Source of the DNA: Antonospora locustae | Taxonomy: Eukaryota; Microsporidia | Direction of reading: 5' to 3' | Length of the DNA stretch: 64,000 bases | NCBI GenBank assembly: GCA_007674295.1 | Contig: CM017453.1 | Span: 119,676 to 183,675, forward strand | Shown: positions 1 through 14,239 of the stretch, piece by piece | How the letters are laid out: each line of letters opens with the position of its first letter | Position numbering within the stretch: position 1 is the first letter of the stretch | Translations under genes and position numbers: made by a program | The notes under the pieces: generated by a model | What the model was told of the DNA's origin: nothing | Databases searched by the model: none | Seen by the model: only the letters and a program-made list of their open reading frames with translations

Positions 1-81
1 ATGTCTTTAACAAACACTGTGTAATAATATTATGAATTAATGAAAATGTGATATTATTTTTTTGCCATGAACTTGACTATA

Positions 82-160
82 ACAGGCACATAGTAGGCAA
101 ACTAGCCATAATACTTTAAGAAGCTTTCCTAAATGGAATATTGATAAAATTGATACAAAA
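82..160 (+). repeat. Dispersed degenerate ~75-base repeat, copy 1
   Basis: This stretch shares an ordered series of words with three other sites (near 3872, 6790 and 10702): GCACAT, then TAGCCA or a variant, CTTTAAGAA, then TGGAATATT and ATAA. All four copies have the same orientation. Identity is partial and no coding capacity remains. It is probably the relic of a mobile element or subtelomeric repeat. Confidence 0.5.
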
Positions 161-3100
161 AGAAGACATAGTAACATATATAGTAGATGATTATAAAAAA
201 TAAGTTCTAAAGGAGCAAAATTATAAATGCAACTGCTGAACTACATAAACCATAAAATTTATTTTTAGACTTTAATATATAGAATTTTGTTGTAAACAAG
301 TTAAAATTTTTCTAAAGATTAGTTTTGTATATAAAAGTTTTAATTCATTCTATTAACTAATAACTGAACATGTATAAAAAAGAATTACATTAACAAAAAA
401 ATTACGTAAAAAATATAATGTATAACAAAATTTAGATTATATTTATTACATATATTTTAATTTTGACCAATTTTTTATATAAAAACATAAATTTGAGAGT
501 AAAATATTGCAAAATGTCATATCGCACGTTAAAATTTCAGGATATTTTTCCTAATTTATATAGGACTTTTATTAGTAACATAAAACTATTAGTTAAAAAA
601 GAATCAAATAATTATGTTAGTTTTATATTATTTATTTTGAATTAAAAAGAAATCTTGATATTATACTTTACATAAAGTTTTATAATTTATCTAAAATATC
701 ATACATATTTAGATAATATTCATTTAATGCTATATATCTTAATATTATAATTTGATATAAATTATAAAAAATTAATCATTAAGATTATTGTGTTAAAGGT
801 TAAGACAAATCACTTAACATTGCTACTCAATGTGTTTATAACGTTTTGACGTGTTTCAAAATTAAGATTTATTTCAATTCATTTGATATATATTCTATAT
901 AATTTTAACATCTAGATTGTTATTTAACGGTATTTATGATATATCTTATAGCTGCCTTAAAAAATGAATGAGTGTATCAGATTAAAAGTCACATAATACG
1001 TTTTTACTTGTATTAATTACATCATAGATGTTAGTACACAAAAGATATTATTAAAAATTATTATTAAAATTAACTGAAAAATCCAGAACTTATATAAATA
1101 GAAAACTCACATATAATAAACAGAGTTAATCAGATATTGATATACAATTAAAATAAAACAGACGTACATAGTCCTAAAAGTCATAATAAAATAAAGATAG
1201 AATAAAACTGATTTTAAAAAACTAATATAATTAATATGTTATAAATAGTTAATATTAAAAAAAAAAGGTAAAAGATTGTAAATACAACATTACGGTATAA
1301 ATTTAAAAAATCTTCTTATAAATAAAAAGGTGTAATTATATAATAAATGCTAATAAATTATAAATATTAATTGAGAAAGCAACTTATGTTTATAGTTACA
1401 ATTATACGTAAAAAATTAATATTGTAACAAATGAATGCATTAAGTCTATCAAAACAAAATATTTTAACTTATAGAAGTTAATATGTTGTTTTTTAAAACA
1501 ATTTATTTTATAATATTTCATATTTTTATTAATGTTTAAATTTTTATTATCGGATAAACATAAGATTTTGTTTATTATAAGTCTGTTTTTTATTCTATAG
1601 TTTTTTTCTGGTAATACAAATTCAATCCATTATTTTAAATAATACTTTAAATTGTTTTGAGGAATTTTATTCACTATATCTAATAAATAGTTATTACTTT
1701 TACTAAATCCTATAAACTTTAATATATATTATAACGGTTATACAATTTTATGTAACTACTTATATAAAAGTTGTATAGCTTTATTTTTTTCTTTTTAATG
1801 ATTTAAAAACAATAAATTTGTTTTCAAAAATATATATCCAAAAAGTCATACAGTCCAGATACACAGATTTTATACTACATAGTTTCCAAGTAACAACATA
1901 TTATTGTTTGTAAATGTAAACTTTAACATTAAATTACCTATTTTATTATTTTAAATAAAACATTTTCTCCATTGTAACTTTCTTTCTGATTTAATAGTTA
2001 GCTAGTATCATATCATAGGTAAAGGTTAATTTTTTTTACATGTTATCATATTTGTATTATTAGAATCTTTCAGGCTAAGTAGTAATAATTTTATATATTC
2101 TCTTTGATACTGTCAATGTAATAAGTATTGTTTCAAAATTACTACAAAATATCATTATACATTTTACAAGAACTACAAGAATAAAATCGTTTTTCTAATA
2201 ACTAACTGTATTTATGAGAAATATTTTTTATTAAACTATTTAAAATATATATTAAAACTAAACAAAACTTCTTTATTTTAGATTAACTATTTTCAACAAA
2301 AAACATAATTACCTTAATTTTAAATATCAAGAGTAATATTATTATAATTCGAGTCTTCTACAATTATTAAGTTATAAACTACTATATAATTATTGTAAAT
2401 AAATTGACGTGTTCTTTTAGTTTGTACTTTTATTGATTGTTAGATTTCCAACTTTATGTAGAATCTTATTATGTATGAGTTCACAAAATGCTTAACATGT
2501 AAAAATATACTAATAAAATGTTAGACTTGACACTTTGCCATAGTACGCTATAGTACAATAATATGTTAAACAAAATATTTACTTGCAGTTATGTTGTATA
2601 TATATTTCAAAATATAAAATCTGTTATCTTTAACTAATAATAGATGAACTAAAATTAAGATACAAGCGTATCACAAACTTATTAATATAATATTGTTGAT
2701 AAATTGCTATTCAGGTTTTATAACATTACTAAAAGGTATACTATTTTAGAAACCAATTAATTCATCGATCTATATTCTTTCTTATTCATTTGGAAAATCT
2801 ATAGTTGTTTAAATGATCTACTTAGATCAACTATGGACATATGCCAGACGCCTAAAAAACACATTGATAAGATTGTATTATAATTTATTTTTAAATATAA
2901 ATTTGTAGAAAAAGTGATTTATTTTACGCTAGAATTAATTATAACAGTAAGTTTATTTTACAATATTTAGACATTTCTATAAAAAAGTGTTTTGAAAAAA
3001 TTAACTGGTAATAATGTTAAATAAAATATTATGTAGATAGATTGTTGTGAATTATTTAGAAAAAACATATTAAAAAAAAATGTATACTATTAGACTTTAT

Positions 3101-3871
3101 TTTTTTATGTCAAAATAAGTTTAAAGCGTAAAAAATGCTTATTATACATTAAAATTAATTTTTATTCTTAAGTAATTGTTTTACAAACATGTTTGAATTT
3201 TATAATATAGTATGTTAATATTTCTTAAGTCCAAAAATGTAATGTTTTCATTTTTAAATTAACTATACTTGTTTGAATTCATTTATTTTTCATGATAATT
3301 TTGTCTTTGCATATTTGTATTATAATAACATTATGTTTAATGTATTTTTATGAGTTATTTACCCATTTTACTTATAATATTTTCTTATCATATTATTAAA
3401 ACATTATTTCTTTCATACGAACATAAACTAAACTAAAATTAAGTGTAGTTGATAAAAAACTTAAAGCTCATAAATTTTAAAAGTATATTATTACTTATAT
3501 AATTATTAATGTACATATATTATTAAGCCTATTACCAGCATATTCCTTGCTCCATTACAAATATTCTGCTAGCAAGGACTTAACTGGTGTATATGGTGTC
3601 GGTAAGAGTTTTAATATATGGTGAACATTGAGCTGTTAATATTCAGTACTATGTATCTTGACATCTGATTATTTATTTGCTTTTTTATCTTTCTTATGTG
3701 GCCGTAATAGGTAAAGCCTCTGTGAAATGAAGTAGGGGTTACTCTAAATATATTATGATAGTCGACTAACAGCATACAATGGGCTCAATCAGTCCAAGCT
3801 TTTTCGTGTTTTTTCTTTGTTCTCTTAACAAAAAAAATGAATTATGCTTATGCTCATAAAAAAGTGTAACA

Positions 3872-3945
3872 GGCACATTGTGAATCTTAACAATCCAGGA
3901 TACTTTATGGAAGTTTCCTAATCTGGAAATTTTATAAGACTGTTA
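3872..3945 (+). repeat. Dispersed degenerate ~75-base repeat, copy 2
   Basis: This copy begins with the same AACAGGCACAT word as copy 1. It then keeps the spacing of a diverged CTTTATGGAAGTTTCCTAAT segment and ends in ATTTTATAAG followed by TGTTACCT, which is shared with the copy near 10702. It is degenerate and non-coding. Confidence 0.45.
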
Positions 3946-4329
3946 CCTAAAAAAGTTATTGTATTTTAAAAGTATACTTTAATATATTAAAAATTATAAT
4001 AATATAAAACAAAAATAATAAAAACATCATGTATTGTGACATTTAACTTGTATAACCATAATAATGATGTAATTTCTAGTAAAAAAGTGTTTATAAAAAT
4101 TTAATTATAAAAATAATAGTTATGATTGAAATTTATTATACAAAATTTAAAGAAAAATTTTTGACAAAATATATTAAATTTTTGAAACTTAACATAAAAA
4201 ATATTTGTTATTTATATTTAATAAACTTATTTGAAAAATTTATTATACTATTTTTTAAAGTCTGTGATGTGAAGTGTGCTTGGAAAAGTTCATAAAATGT
4301 TGAAAGTATTGTTGAGAATTTTGTATGTG

Positions 4330-4480
4330 TATCAAGTTTGATATGCATATCAAAACAGATCTAAAGCTCAGCTTCAATAAGTTTGAATTGTGGTACACGA
4401 CAAGACAAAAAATGAAATGGATATCGTGGGTGTAAGAAGCACTTCTTTCAGAGATTGCAAAAGGTTGAGATTATAAGCTC
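4330..4480 (+). repeat. Second decayed repeat family, copy 1
   Basis: About 150 bases align by eye with 8325-8480. Shared words include ATATGCATATCA.AACA, ATCT.AAGCT, and a distal segment ending in GCAAAAGG versus ACAAAAGG. Composition is less A+T-biased than the surroundings. It may be a fragment of a decayed transposase gene, but no domain can be recognised and stops interrupt all frames. Confidence 0.4.
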
Positions 4481-6789
4481 ACAAATATGGGCCTCTTGCT
4501 ATTGAGCTGAAGATAATCTACAGGCATAAGGTAAATTTAATATCTTATATGATGACATGAGACGGTTTGGTAGTGTCAGAAGGATATTAGAATTTAATGA
4601 CTCAATTTTATCTTGTGACGTTAAGAAGAAAAATATTGCAAACAGATTGCGAGTCAATAAATGCAGATTGAAGAGGTGTCTAGAACGATGGAAACTTTAG
4701 ATATTTTTGAAATACAATAGTTTTATTTACTTGAAGATATTATTAATATATTATTTTTAAAAACATATCCATTGGATAAAATGTAATACTTATGAAAATT
4801 GTATTTAGTTAATAAAAAAATAATCAAATCATACTCTCAACAAAAGTGAGGAAAAAGTTATTTTAAATGTAGAGAATGTTAAACACATACTTTTTTATAC
4901 TAAATTTAAGAAAAATACTAATATTTTGTTTATAAATTTAATGGAAAGTCTTCAAATAAATTCATACTAAATAAAACTATTTTACTGCGGAATGTATTTT
5001 TATAATTCCACTTATATAAAAAATATCATCTTTTTTAAAAAAAAATTATTTTAACATACTATATTTTTACACATATGTTTTTTAATGTATTATTACGCTA
5101 ATGAAAACGAACATACATATAATTTATTTTTTAAACTCATAAAATACTTTGTTATAAAATAATGTTCATTAACATTACAAATGTTTCTTTCTTAGTCTTA
5201 CTAATATTTATTTTAGGATCGTAAAATTAATGCAAACTTAATTTATATATATTTCTTATCCCTATTTTTTATATAATTCAACTTTAAATAATATTATTTT
5301 TATTATAATGTTATTAGTTAATAATTTTTTACTTAAAGAATATTATAATATCTATCATTTATGGTTTCTAGAACCAAAAGCTACAACAAACTTCTTTCAA
5401 AGAAAGATAACAATAACAGCAATGTTTCTGACATTGTTAAAAGAAGATTATCAGTGATACTAGATAGAATAACTACCTTTGTAAACTAGTGTGTAAAACT
5501 GGCAATAATTTGAAATAAACTCAGTGAATCAAAATGCAAATCAGAGGGTGTGACAAAATTAGCTCGAAACTTTTTCTCAAAATTCTCTAAAATGTAGATT
5601 TCACGATAATGTTGTTATTGCAAAAAAGCTAGAATCAGTTAATAAATTTTATTTATGAATTTATTGATGTATAATTCAATAATAAGGTATTATATAAAAA
5701 ACATCTACTACTTTGCGATATTTAGATCTGTGTTTTATTCAAGTTCTTATATACTTTGACATTTATCAATTAAATTAATTCTATTGTAATAATATTCTAA
5801 AATTTTATTTTGTGCGTTATTATTTCCCTAATATATTGCTTATATTCTACTATTAAGTATTTAAATGTTCCTTTAAAAATTGTTTACATTTAATAATATT
5901 GAATATATTTATTAATTAACAAAACATATATTATTAATTGTAATTTTTAGTTTCTTTCTAAAAATATAGTAATACATATTATTTCACATATATTTCCATA
6001 GTGTCTTCACTAAAGATTGTGTTTATTCTTAATACACTTTTAAAGATACATTTTCTATTTTTTATATGATGAGTTTGTTATACTATATTATGCATAATTT
6101 TTTATTTTATTATCTAAGTTATTCATCTAAAAATCATTGTTTTATCTATTTTTTTATTTTATTTTTTTAAGTTATTTTTTAATTATTAATATTTTATTCT
6201 ATTGTATCAAACATATCTTTTTTATAATTTATTATTTTATGTTTCTTGTAATTTTGCTGCAAAACAATATGTTTGTTTTATTTAATAAGCTAACTTTTAA
6301 AATATTTATATTTTTAATACTATGTATATTTTTTTAACTGTAATTTTTAACATTTTTTATTACTTTTTTAGTTCTATTTTATTTTAGTTCAATGTTACTT
6401 AGACATTAAAATTAATTTGTTAAACTAAATATATATGAATAAAAAGTAAGACAAAAAATGAATATTTATTAATAACTAATAAAAACCTATTCTATGTAAT
6501 TTTAATTAAAGAATCAAGATTGATGTATAATAAACTAAAAAATAATTAAAAAGTACTACAGTTTATTATTATATTTATGAATCATAATTAAATGGTATCA
6601 AGAATTTTAATAAAAAATCATTATAAAATTTTATTGTAAAAAACAACATAATACTGCTTCTAAGAAGGAGTAGAATGCAGCTGATCCCTGTACACATTGG
6701 TGCAAAAATTACTAATGTCTGTAATTCCTTGAGGTAGCGTTGCTCTAGAGATGGCCACCGTATAAAAATCTCTCTAACTAAAGTGTAAT

Positions 6790-6860
6790 GTACACATTGT
6801 TTACTGCAATAGTCAGACATTTTAAGAAGCTTATTAAACAGGAATATGAATAAGTTGTTA
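6790..6860 (+). repeat. Dispersed degenerate ~75-base repeat, copy 3
   Basis: GTACACATTGTTTACTGCAA is followed by TAGTCAGA, TTTTAAGAAGCTTATT, GGAATATGAATAAG and TTGTTAC. The order and spacing match copies 1, 2 and 4. The adjoining bases 6650-6790 are also of balanced composition and may belong to the same decayed element. Confidence 0.45.
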
Positions 6861-8324
6861 CTATTAAAACAATATTAATATAGCATACACAAATAGAACT
6901 TGCATTTGAGATTTTCAAATTTATGTTATGAATCTAATATAATAAAGAAAACTTTTATTCATATAACTTAAAGTATTTTGGTTTATAAGTTGTCACAATT
7001 TAATTTTATCAAAAGTACTTATAATATTTAACAAAGATACTATATAATTAGTAACTTATATTTTTCAACTGTTTAAATACATTGTATAAATAAGATCCCA
7101 TGAAAGTATTTTTATAAAATTATAAAAATGTTAATATAATAAAAAGTTTAAAATATTCTGTAAATAGAAAAAGCATGATGAAAAAATTATAAACATACGT
7201 TAAACATCAATTAACAAAATGTTGGTTTATAATTTATAGAATAGAATTTATCATTAAAATTAAAAAACTTTATAACTAAAACTAAAATTCATGCATTGTT
7301 TTTTTAATGTTGTTTTATAATTTTTTATTAAATATAAATGAACTTATATTTATTATTTCTTCATTTTATTATATAATCTATTTTATGAACTTGTGTGCCC
7401 GTACCACATATTTAATTTTAGGTTTATAGCAACAACATGTGCGTATTGTATTTTGTTTCATCAGTATATGTTATAGTTAGATAGTGGAGTAGCTTTAATG
7501 ATTTTTTATAAAGTTTATGGTTTAAGTGTCTTTTTAAAAATAAGTCAAATACACTTTTCTATTGTTTTCATTAATACACGAATCCTCAATTTTTACTGGA
7601 AAATATATATAGTAATGTCTTTTTAGTTTTATTTTTAAATACAAAATGCTATAATTAAAACAATGATAACCAAAGTGATACACAATGTATGTCGGACTGA
7701 CTATAAATTCTTTATTTGTATATAATTTAATTTTATTTAAAAATTAAATGAATACATATTATGAAAGAAAAAACCTATGATTAAATTGAAAAATTTATAT
7801 AAATATTTTTATTTTGTATTTTACTTCAACACATTATGTATTTAAATTATATACAATTTTATTAAAACTAATTTTTATTATAAATATAACTGTTATTACA
7901 TTTTTATATTTTATTAACCTATTTCTTTAATTAATTTTTTCATTTTTAAGTAATTTATTGAGAATTTTCTTTAATTGTATTTTTTATAAAACATAGCAAA
8001 AATACATATTAATTTCACTGTCATAAACTCAATTGTAATGAATATACGACGGTCCATAATTGCGGAAACGTTTTAAAAATGTTTATGTTGATAATTTTAA
8101 TAAAGTTGTTTTTTAAAAGCATCTGCTTCGAAACTTACAAGATCGTAACATATTTTTTGATGAGCAGAATGCAATGTATGAATACCATACCATAGAAGGG
8201 ATAAGATGAGGTTAGGCCACAGTGAGATTGTGAAAAGCATTTAACTTCTATATTCAATGGATTTTTTGCTGAATAATGTGATCAGAAATGTGCTTATATG
8301 GTTAAAAGCATTACAAGAATTTTC

Positions 8325-8480
8325 TTTGTGTATTAAGTCTTACATGCATATCAGAACAAATCTGAAGCTTAGGCACAGCAATACTGATATCTTAGTCTGC
8401 TTAAATCAAAGCAACCATTGTGAAAGTGGATATAATTCTTTTGAGAAACTACAAAAGGTTTAAGTTGTGAAAACTCGTAA
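8325..8480 (+). repeat. Second decayed repeat family, copy 2
   Basis: Partner of the 4330-4480 sequence. This copy keeps a 68-codon open frame (8257-8463) whose distal part covers the shared words. The frame has no recognisable domain and its partner is broken by stops, so I treat it as a relic rather than a gene. Confidence 0.4.
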
Positions 8481-10701
8481 TTAGATACCTTTTATTTTCG
8501 AATTAAAAAAATTTCTAAGTCTGTGGGTGAAACCTTATAGATGACATGTGATGGAACTATGATGACTCACATCATACTAATTATACTAAAAGAATATAGA
8601 ATTTCAAGAAAAAGATCTCCTACTTTATGTTTGTCATTCTATGGAAAAGTATGGTGAACAGATAGTATCACTAACGAAAGTAGGATACAACTATGAGGAA
8701 CTGATTAGGATATCATGGGGTTGTAACTTCTGGCATTATAATTATTTTTAAGGTTATGTCATGATGAATATACTTAGTCGTAATGAATGATTCTTTAAGG
8801 ATAAAGTATGCGCAATAAAAATATTCTTTTATTTTGCTTATTATATTATAAATTATTTTTGTTTTTAATTGCTTATACTTACTATAATTTTTACAGACGT
8901 TGCTAAAATTATTTATTTAAAATTATTAAATAAATTTAAATAGTAGATAAAATTCAAACTAATATGCATGGTTTTAAAATTATAAAATTTGATTAAAACT
9001 CTTTAGTGCATGAACTATGAGCAATGTATTACAATGCAGTGTATAGCAATAAATATAAACTTGTTTGTTGTATTTTTCAGTAGGATACTTCAAAAAAATA
9101 GTAGAAATAGTTTATACAATTAAATTCTCATTTAAAAAAAAATAAATTTTTAATATTCTTATAAGATCTGTGCAAATAGATATGTATAATTTTTTTTATG
9201 CCTTACAATACATCTATTTTGTATATATTATAAAATTTAATAACTATTAGAACTTTATTTTTTTGACATCATGTTAACATTACCATTTCTATTGTTAATT
9301 TATAATTATAAGTAACATATTATCATAAATAAGCTGTAGTCTTATACGCCAATATTATTTTCAATTGTTTTTAAAAACCATATTATATGATAAAAAATTA
9401 ATATACCTATTATAAAACTAAAATAGCGCTAACAACTGATTTTGTAATGAAATGACATGATTTAAATAAGAAATATGATACTATTTATTAACATTTTATT
9501 TATGCATTTATTTAATATAATAAATGGTATTTAGTTATCATATAAGTTACTAAAAAATGCAAACATATAGTATTATGTTAAAGATGTAATACATAAAATC
9601 ATAAGTTTTAAATACATAACAATTTGCTTGTATAATTTATTGAGTTAAATTATGTAATATAAATATGCTCTTTTTATTTTAAAGTATATAAGTAAATTAA
9701 TATAATTCTTTAATTAAAGCAACAAAATAAATAATGTATATGATAATTTTGTAAACTTTTAGCTACTATTATTTTTAAATAATAATATATTTCTTAATTT
9801 TATAATAAATATATGAACAATAATTAAATTTTGAAACTAATCCATATCTTAGTAGCAATTAATTAAATAATTAAATATTAGTAACTTCATACAAAAAGTA
9901 ACTAGGGTGCTCATATGTATTATTATTTGATTTTATAATATATAAACTAACGTAAAATAATAAATTAAACAAATTACTTTTTTACCCATTGTTTTTAATA
10001 ATGGTCTTTATACAATATATTTTTAGTTAATAAATCTAAATAGATATAATGTTTATAGTAAGAAATCGAAATTCTTTATTAAATAATTTATACATTTGTT
10101 ACTCAACTAAACATATATTAACATCAATTACTTTAATATTTATCTTCTACAATATATCTAAAAATTATTATTTACAAAAATAGGATATTTGCTTTAAAAA
10201 TCAAGCTATATTAACACTAACAAATTATTTTTATTTATAGAAAAATAATACAAAATATAATATAATTTAAATAAACAGCTTTTTAATATTTTTAAATATC
10301 ATCAGCAACTTTTTTATTCTAAAATAACATTATATTTATTTTAGCTATAGATATTATTAACTTTTAAAAATATTTTATATCGTCAAAATCAAATTGTTGT
10401 ACATAAATAATAAGTAAAAATTTAACTTTTACTATGCTATAATTAACTTAAGTTTGTTAATGAAACTTAAATTATATTTATTTAAGTATCTTCACGCTAA
10501 AAATACGTTTTTAAATAAATTGTTAAATTTTTTCATTATATTTAATAAGTAAATTGATGATGGCATTACGAAGATAACTAATAACGTTAAATGTTATAAT
10601 ATAATAAGTTTTTAATAATTAATAAATTATTATTAATTTATACCTTTTATACACATTGCTTTTAAATAAAATGTTATATATAAAATAGACCAATAATTCG
10701 G

Positions 10702-10790
10702 TCCAACGAGCACATGGTGGACTGCAACTAGCCAGAATGCTTTAGAAAACGTCTCATGGAATATTTATAAGTTAAAGTTGTTACCTTAAA
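10702..10790 (+). repeat. Dispersed degenerate ~75-base repeat, copy 4
   Basis: This copy is the least eroded to the eye: GCACATGGTGGACTGCAACT, TAGCCAGAATGCTTTA, then TGGAATATTTATAAG and GTTGTTACC. It is a useful seed for finding other copies. Confidence 0.5.
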
Positions 10791-12237
10791 AATAAATATA
10801 GCATGATCAGTTTTGTAAATTATAAAATTTATGTTAATTTAACGACTACTTTATGTTGTTATAATCTAGTTATTATGTTTCTACAAATATTTAAGTATAA
10901 ATTGAATATTAGTAAAATATTAGGATTAAATTAAGTTACTGCAAAGTATTTACAATCATTTGTAACTTTTATAAAAAATATAGTACACTATGCAAAAATT
11001 CCAAATAAATGTGACTTATTCATATACTGCACAATTTCTAATTATATTAAAAACATATATATTAGTATCCAATACAACGTGTTTTAAGAAATTATGTTCA
11101 CTTTAAATAGTTGTATGTTTAAAAAAGTTTGGTCTATATTTTTTATATTTTTATATAAATAAGATAAAACAATAAAGTTAGTAATTAAGAAAATTATTTC
11201 GTTATAATTTGACAATTACAACTTTTTTATATAATTAAATAGAACTGCAAAGTATTATGGATGCCGACAGAGTGATGTTGTAAAAAAGAAACCTTCTTCT
11301 TAGGTACAGGTGATTTATGAATATTTGTAGAGTTGTGCGGATGTTTCTCTTGTCAAAAATAGACCTTTACTAGTGAAATATCTGATGACCCAAAGTTAGA
11401 CATTTACCTTTTAGTAGTCTTGTAAAATCAGAATAATACATCTAACTAGATATACATTATGATTTATCAATATTTTGTATAAATTTATGATAATAGTTAT
11501 AAGAACAAAAGTATTAATAGCTAGTAATAATAAATTTGGATCACACTATTTTACTAAGAAAATCTAACATATCCTTTTGTAACTAACAAAGGTAACACTT
11601 TTATTTAAAGCATTATTAATAATTATAACATTTTATGATGACAAAGAATTAAGTCTATTTCAAGAAGAATTATGGTGATTTAAACGTGAAATTAAAATAA
11701 AACAAAAAATATAATCAGAAATAAAAAACATTTAATTACATTAAAAACTTATATTTTATTATGGATGTAATACAAAGTTATAAAATTAAATGTTAAATTT
11801 CATCATGTAAATAATCTCACATATGATTATAATGTTAAACTAACAACGTAATATAAATAAACAGAATAGTTTAGTTATGATAGTATTTTATTTAAATGTA
11901 ATTTAATAATCAAATATTTTTTAAATAAAAAATATGGAATAAAGTAATACATACAAAAAACATTGACGCTATTTTTTATTAAAACATTGTTTATTTAAAA
12001 AGAGTATTTTATGCACTCAAATAGTTTAAGCAACCATTCTGAAAACTAGTACTATTTTTATATAAAGTATTAAAATTTTATAATATTTGACATAAAATAT
12101 AAATTACACGAATGTTGTTAGTTAATTAAGACTGAGAATTCTTAAAAGTTTTTGATAAAATATGTGTTACAATGAGCATTTGAATTAAGTGATATTAAAT
12201 TCTTTTTCAACCTAAAATTTACAAGTACTTAATTCAT

Positions 12238-12251
12238 AACCCTAACCCTAA
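12238..12251 (+). repeat. Interstitial telomere-like motif
   Basis: AACCCTAACCCTAA is a 14-base match to the (CCCTAA)n telomeric strand. C is rare in this region, so chance occurrence is unlikely. The orientation is that expected for a left chromosome end. Confidence 0.5.
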
Positions 12252-14228
12252 TCTCTAGTTATAGCTATTTAGTAATGAACATGAATTAAATATAATAAAT
12301 ACTTCCTTCAAACTCCAAGGTACTATAATTTGTAATAAAATTAAGACTTTTTTCGAACATTGCCACAGTATTGAAGATACTGGCAGTGCAGGTTCTATGG
12401 AGATCCGGTGCATAGATGCGCTTTATAAATAAATATATTGTATGTCTAAAAAATGAAAAGACATGAATTATAGTGTGCATTATACGATATACAACTGGGA
12501 TTTTGTATGTAATTCCATAGTATGAAAATTTTTTTTCAAAAACTATTAGAACAACTACATAGATTATTTTACAAGATGATAAAAGGATTAAACTACAGAA
12601 GTGAACTTGCTAATAAATATGAAAAACATGTATATTTGTAAATATAATCAAACATGAATAAATTTAAATAAATATACAATGATTACAAAAACAATAATAT
12701 TAATAGAGTTATTAAGAAAGTCTTACAAATTTTGTATATGTTTATTATTAGAGTTTATTTAACACATGTTTAACAAGTCAAAAATGACACTGTGGTGTTT
12801 TAATGATAAAATTCTTTATAAATAAACAAAATACTTACTATTTAGAAAGTAAATAAATATTTATTTAGAAAGGGTGTTTCACTACCTTTATATACTCATA
12901 GTGAAGCAAAATAGCCTTCAGAAAACATATTCAGGTATTATGGCACAATTACTCTAACACTTTACCAAGCTAATTATTATTGTATCCATCCAATAAGGTA
13001 ATTATATATTATATGATGATTATTACAAGTAATGCAAAATATTATTTTATTTAAGGTGTGTTTGTTTTATAGTAATTCAATTTGCTTAACAGTAAATTCA
13101 TCCTATTATCCTAATATTGAATTTTGATAATTACTTTGTAAGCTCTATATGTTATTTTTAACTTCTAGCGACTACATATTATTGGCATCAAAACGTTTTT
13201 ACGTATTATTCACTAACACAACTTGTGGCTTAAATTTAAAAATAAAAATTCTTAAATATAAAATTTGGATCTAACCCTACTTTTGATGCATGCCGTAAAA
13301 ATTATATTTAAAATAATAAAATATGTGCATTTTTATAAATAAAGTTTCATTACATAAATAAATCACTTATAAATTAGAGTATTCAAGCTTAAAAAAAAAT
13401 GATGCTATTTCACCTTGATAAGATTGTAAAATATATTAACAAAAATGAATGATGTTTTTTGTGAAGTATTTAATAACATATTTATGCGTAGAACTTGTAT
13501 TATATTAAGTTATCTCTTATTAAATAATTCACAAAGTAAAACTTAATACCATAAATCTAACTAAAAGCGAATAAACACAAAGACGACTCTAAAGAGCTTT
13601 CATTTTTATTAGAGATCGCATTTTCTATTTATGATCAATATATTTAGTAATCACACAATGTAAAACCATAAAATGTAACACAAAATATGTTTATGCAAAT
13701 AAAATTAATAAAATACATTAAATGAAGTTATTATCAGAAAAGATAGAAAACTTGCAAATGTTATGCATTTCATTAACATTTAAATTTTTATTAGAATGAC
13801 ACAGTAATTTTCATTAATAAAAGAAAGATTGGATTATAGTTAATAAAATATAAAGAAAAAGATTGTTTAAACTAGTATTTGTATACATAACGAGTCGTTT
13901 AATAATATCAAAAGAATAGAAAGTACAATATTAAAACAAAAATATAAAGTAAATATATATTCAAAACGAAAGCTTAGTTCGCATTGTGACACATATAGAA
14001 AGAATAATGCCCTGAAAATTATTTTGCAACACCAATTTTTATAACAAACAGACTGATTACGCAGATTTTTCAAGTTTGTTTACATTTAGTAAAAGTAGTT
14101 TATGCATTTACATCGTAAAATAGAAGTTATTTTTTGCTTTTATATTATTTGGCTGAAAAGTGTTGCAGGCTCAAGAGATTTAGAATAAATGCAGTTTACA
14201 GCATAAGAGGAATACAGACGCTGCTTAT

Positions 14229-14239
14229 ACCCTAACCCT
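14229..14239 (+). repeat. Second telomere-like motif
   Basis: ACCCTAACCCT is an 11-base match to the telomeric repeat, in the same orientation as the motif near 12.24 kb. It lies about 0.9 kb from the first gene. Confidence 0.4.

Noticed and set aside
6137..6820. Hydrophobic short frames in the A+T-rich block (66 and 81 codons)
   Set aside because: Phe/Ile/Leu/Tyr-rich translation is what T-rich DNA yields by chance; no start context, no domain.
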